Source of the DNA: an uncultured bacterium
Lineage (GTDB): Bacteria > Methylomirabilota > Methylomirabilia > Rokubacteriales > CSP1-6
Assembly (NCBI GenBank): GCA_946479205.1
Contig: CAMLFJ010000090.1
Coordinates: 1-9,159, forward strand
DNA: 9,159 nt
Direction: 5' to 3'
The first letter of the stretch is position 1. Each line of letters opens with the position of its first letter. A program made the translations under genes and the position numbers. The notes beneath the pieces were generated by a model. That model did not search any database and was not told where the DNA came from. It was given only the letters and a program-made list of their open reading frames with translations. This document shows, piece after piece, positions 6,867 through 9,159 of this stretch.

Positions 6867-7388
6867 ATGGCGACCTGCCCGATGTGCCGCGCGCCTCACC
6901 CCCACCTCGGCTCCGCCCGGCCCCTGGCCGCGCTGCGCCGGGCACCGGCCCGGCTGGCCCGCGCGCTGCGGCGCGTCCCGCGGAGGCTGGTGGCCCGCCG
7001 GCCGGGACGAGGGGAGTGGGCGGTGGCCGAGGTGCTGTGCCACCTGGCCGACGCGGAGATCGCGCTCGCGTTCCGGATCCGCAAGGTCGCGGCGGAGCCG
7101 GGCGCCGCCCTGGTGGCGTGGGACCAGGATCGCTGGGCGGATCACGGCGGCTACCGGCGCACGCCGCCGCGCGAGGCCCTCGCAACGTTCGTGGCGCTGC
7201 GCGGATCGAACCTCGCGTACGTCGGCCGGCTGAGCGCCGCGGTGAAGCGGCGGCACGGGCGCCACCCGGAGTACGGCCGCCTCACGATCCCCCAGATGCT
7301 CGCTCACTGGGCCGACCACGACCTCAACCACCTCGCGCAGATCCGCGCGGCGCATCGCCGCCTCGCCGGCCGCCGCCCCGGGCCGTGA
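6867..7388 (+). CDS. DinB-like (DinB_2/YfiT-type) four-helix metal-site protein
   Basis: This 173-residue protein resembles the DinB superfamily of four-helix bundles that hold a divalent metal with three histidines. The GEWAVAEVLCHLADAE stretch (49-64) gives His59, and HWADHDLNHLAQI gives His151 and His155 in an HxxxH arrangement, the usual three-ligand set. Members include thiol transferases that use bacillithiol or mycothiol, and many damage-induced proteins of unknown activity, so no specific reaction can be assigned. An extra N-terminal CPMC motif (Cys4, Cys7) precedes the fold and is not part of the usual domain. The start has a good AAGGAG 5 nt upstream. The stop overlaps the GTG of the next gene (GTGA), suggesting coupling. 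Confidence 0.85.
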   Translation: MATCPMCRAPHPHLGSARPLAALRRAPARLARALRRVPRRLVARRPGRGEWAVAEVLCHLADAEIALAFRIRKVAAEPGAALVAWDQDRWADHGGYRRTPPREALATFVALRGSNLAYVGRLSAAVKRRHGRHPEYGRLTIPQMLAHWADHDLNHLAQIRAAHRRLAGRRPGP

Positions 7389-8050
7389 CCCTGCCGCTCG
7401 CGTTGCGGAACCGGCTCGCCGAGCTCATCCTGGAGGCGCTCCACGACGGCGCCGCGCGGCGCGGGCTCGAGGCGGTCGCCGCGGTCTGCGCCGATCCGCG
7501 CGCGCTCGGCCCCGCCGCGCCGCCCCCGGAGGGATTCCCCGCCGAGCTCTTCGAGAGCCGCGCCGACGGCTGGCGCATCCGCGCGGCCTTCGGGCCGCAC
7601 GCCGCCGCATTCGGCGAGCGCGCGACCCGCGCCGCGCGCGCCCTCGCGGACCGGCCGCTCGCCCCCGCCGATCCCACGCGGCCGGTGGGCCTCGCGGAGG
7701 CGGCCACGCTCTTCGACGCCGGCCTCTACTTCGAGACCCACGAAGTGCTCGAGCCCTTCTGGATGCGAGCCGAGGGCGCGGAGCGCGAGGCGCTCCAGGG
7801 CCTCATCCAGGTCGCGGTCGGGTTCCAGCACCTGGCCAACCGCAATCTCGACGGGGCGCGCGCGCTCCTGCGCGACGGCGCCACCAAGCTGGCGGGACAC
7901 GCGATCCACGGGCGGGGCCTGGACGGCCGCGATACCGGCGCCTTCGCGGCCGCGGTGGCCCGGTGCCTCGCCGAGATCATCGCGCTCGGAGCGGAGGCGC
8001 CCGCGCGGTTCGACTGGAGTCGGGTGCCCCGCTTCCCGGCGGGGAACTGA
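7385..8050 (+). CDS. DUF309-domain protein with N-terminal extension
   Basis: The C-terminal half of this 221-residue protein carries the DUF309 signature: LFDAGLYFETHEVLEPFW (109-126), then ALQGLIQVAVGFQHLANRN (136-154) and a GARALL helix (157-162). The domain is all-helical and its function is unknown. About 100 residues precede the domain; many DUF309 proteins consist of little more than the domain itself. The extension has the same strong G/C third-position bias as the rest, so it looks translated. The GTG start at 7385 overlaps the DinB-like stop (GTGA), with no clear Shine-Dalgarno, so expression likely depends on coupling. A later start near residue 101 (another GTG) would give just the domain and cannot be ruled out. 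Confidence 0.8.
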   Translation: MTLPLALRNRLAELILEALHDGAARRGLEAVAAVCADPRALGPAAPPPEGFPAELFESRADGWRIRAAFGPHAAAFGERATRAARALADRPLAPADPTRPVGLAEAATLFDAGLYFETHEVLEPFWMRAEGAEREALQGLIQVAVGFQHLANRNLDGARALLRDGATKLAGHAIHGRGLDGRDTGAFAAAVARCLAEIIALGAEAPARFDWSRVPRFPAGN

Positions 8051-8056
8051 GCCGCG

Positions 8057-8599
8057 ATGGCGCGTCTGCACGCGCTGCCCGACGCCGCGGAGATCGCGAA
8101 GCGTCGCAAGCTGCTGCCGCCCGGCCGGTTGCTCGAAGCCTGGCCCGACCTCTACGTCGCGGGGCAGGCGTGGGTGGGCGACGAGGCCCGCGCGCTGCTG
8201 GAGACGGTGGGCGGCGCGCTCGCGGTGAAGCTCTCGGTGGACGCCTCCGCGGTGCCCGTCTACTACGGCCCGCGTCTCTCGGACGTGGAGTCCCTGCCGC
8301 TCGAAGAGTCGCTGCGGGCGCGGGTGCTGTCGGCGCGCGGCATCGCGGTCGCGTGGATCAGCTATGACCAGTTCGGCGAGCGGACGGTCTACGAGCCGAC
8401 CGGACCCGCCGATCCCATCTTCTACCTGCGGCGGCCCGGCGGCACCGCCGCGCACATCTGGCGCCTGTTCCGGACGAAGCCGGAAGCGCGCGTCTACATG
8501 GCCGAGTACTATGGCCACGACTCCGAGGGGCGGGACTGGGCGGAGACCTTGCCCGCGGAGACGTTCGACGAGCTGCTCGCGCGCCACCGCGCGGGCTGA
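8057..8599 (+). CDS. Hypothetical protein, family not recognised
   Basis: This is a 180-residue open frame with typical GC-rich codon use, 6 bp after the DUF309 gene. I do not recognise the family. It has no signal peptide, membrane segment or Cys pair, and looks like a soluble alpha/beta protein. Notable stretches are KLLPPGRLLEAWPDLYVAGQ, a hydrophobic strand around VAWISYDQFGERTVYEP, and aromatic-rich PIFYLRRPGG and ARVYMAEYYGHD. Start context is weak: GGGGAA lies about 10 nt before the ATG. Its place between DUF309 and an SDR, with a 24-bp gap to the SDR, makes cotranscription likely but does not reveal a role. Confidence 0.75.
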   Translation: MARLHALPDAAEIAKRRKLLPPGRLLEAWPDLYVAGQAWVGDEARALLETVGGALAVKLSVDASAVPVYYGPRLSDVESLPLEESLRARVLSARGIAVAWISYDQFGERTVYEPTGPADPIFYLRRPGGTAAHIWRLFRTKPEARVYMAEYYGHDSEGRDWAETLPAETFDELLARHRAG

Positions 8600-8609
8600 T
8601 CGCTCACCG

Positions 8610-8616
8610 AAAGGAG
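8610..8616 (+). promoter_or_regulatory. Shine-Dalgarno of the SDR gene
   Basis: AAAGGAG lies 7 nt before the ATG at 8624. It fixes the start of the truncated SDR reading frame and is the best ribosome-binding match in the right block. Confidence 0.8.
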
Positions 8617-8623
8617 TCACGCG

Positions 8624-9159
8624 ATGGATCTCGGGCTCAAGGGCAAGACGGCACTGGTGACGGGCGGCAGCAAGGGGATCGGCCGCGCGGTCGCGCAGTC
8701 GCTCGCCGCGGAGGGCGCGCGCGTGATGATCTGCTCGCGCGACGCGGAAACCTTGAAGCAGGCGGCCGCGGACGTCGAGCGCGCGACGGGCGGGCGCGTG
8801 GAGGTCCTCTCCGCGGACCTGAGCACGCCCGCCGAGGTCACGCGGGTGGCGAAGGACGCGATCGCGCGGCTCGGCCGCCTCGACATCCTCGTGAACAACG
8901 CGGGCGCGATCAAGGGCGGCGATTTCCTCGCGACTCCCGACGCGGAATGGCTCGACGGCTGGAGCCTCAAGCTCCTCGGCTACATCCGCATGGCGCGCGA
9001 GGTGCTCCCGCACATGCAGCGCCAGGGCGGCGGGCGCATCATCAACGTGGTGGGCGCGGCCGCGCGCAATCCCGCCGTCACCTACATGATGGGCGGCACC
9101 GCCAACGCCGCGCTGATCAACTTCACCAAGGCGCTCTCCGACCTGGCCGTGAAGTCGAA
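8624..9159 (+). CDS. Short-chain dehydrogenase/reductase, partial, with atypical active site
   Basis: The first 178 codons of an SDR are present; the C-terminus lies beyond the window. The Rossmann fold is clear: KTALVTGGSKGIGRA with the glycine motif (14-20), Asp65 in SADL, and LVNNAG (89-94). SRD at 38-40 after the second strand hints at NADP preference. The catalytic tetrad is replaced: aligned by spacing, Asn becomes Lys116 (WSLKLLGY), Ser becomes Gly144 (INVVGAAA), Tyr becomes Gly157 and Lys becomes Asn161 in YMMGGTANAAL. The only nearby Tyr, 154, is seven residues before Asn161. The pattern of Tyr three residues early and Asn for Lys resembles a divergent SDR subgroup I recall seeing annotated as FabG-like, so a changed mechanism is as likely as inactivity. 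The substrate is unknown. Start is supported by AAAGGAG 7 nt upstream. Confidence 0.88.
   Translation, partial: MDLGLKGKTALVTGGSKGIGRAVAQSLAAEGARVMICSRDAETLKQAAADVERATGGRVEVLSADLSTPAEVTRVAKDAIARLGRLDILVNNAGAIKGGDFLATPDAEWLDGWSLKLLGYIRMAREVLPHMQRQGGGRIINVVGAAARNPAVTYMMGGTANAALINFTKALSDLAVKS

Noticed and set aside
3310..7233. A 1307-codon open frame on the plus strand, antisense to the start of tldE and to tldD and moeA and running on into the right block
   Set aside because: Stop codons are rare in very GC-rich DNA. The translation is rich in Arg, His, Gly and Ala with no domain, and both strands beneath it carry genes with clear family motifs.
7304..9013. A 569-codon minus-strand frame opposite the DUF309, hypothetical and SDR genes
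   Set aside because: Composition is low-complexity Arg/Ala/Gly/His. The plus-strand DUF309 and SDR genes are well supported by motifs.
1..9159. CRISPR arrays, tRNA or rRNA genes, insertion sequences, and defence or phage genes
   Set aside because: No spaced direct repeats, tRNA-like cloverleaf, terminal inverted repeats or transposase/integrase motifs were seen on either strand by eye.

Overview
The window is a very GC-rich bacterial chromosomal segment (third codon positions are almost all G or C) with tightly packed, overlapping genes. Gene content and style would fit an uncultivated GC-rich lineage such as Rokubacteria/Methylomirabilota or a deltaproteobacterial relative, but this is only an impression: there is no rRNA or other phylogenetic marker. 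I see no rRNA, tRNA, CRISPR, insertion sequence, phage or attachment site.

Layout. Two gene blocks diverge from a 76-bp spacer at 6193-6268. Leftward (minus strand) runs a five-gene block: moeA (molybdopterin molybdotransferase, 6192-4990), tldD (zinc protease subunit with HEIVGH, 4986-3418), tldE/pmbA-like partner (GTG start, 3413-1863), the N-terminal half of a split transketolase (1863-967) and its C-terminal half (967-41). Gaps are 3 and 4 bp, followed by two 1-bp TGATG overlaps, and an 8-bp GC stem-loop at 14-32 follows the last stop. This looks like one complete transcription unit, from promoter to terminator.

Rightward (plus strand) run an RDD-family membrane protein with an N-terminal zinc ribbon (6269-6856), a DinB-like four-helix metal-site protein (6867-7388), a DUF309 protein with an N-terminal extension (GTG start, 7385-8050), an unrecognised 180-residue protein (8057-8599), and a short-chain dehydrogenase/reductase (SDR) cut by the window end (8624-9159).

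How it fits together. Both lead genes have a -10-like hexamer 7-8 nt before the ATG and no Shine-Dalgarno sequence, so both mRNAs are predicted to be leaderless or nearly so; several internal genes have clear Shine-Dalgarno sequences. The left block combines molybdenum cofactor synthesis, a TldD/TldE protease and a two-subunit transketolase, with no obvious shared pathway. The right block consists mostly of poorly characterised proteins. Its most unusual member is the SDR, in which all four positions of the classical Asn-Ser-Tyr-Lys catalytic tetrad are replaced although the NAD(P)-binding fold motifs are intact. No clearly novel defence or mobile system is visible.
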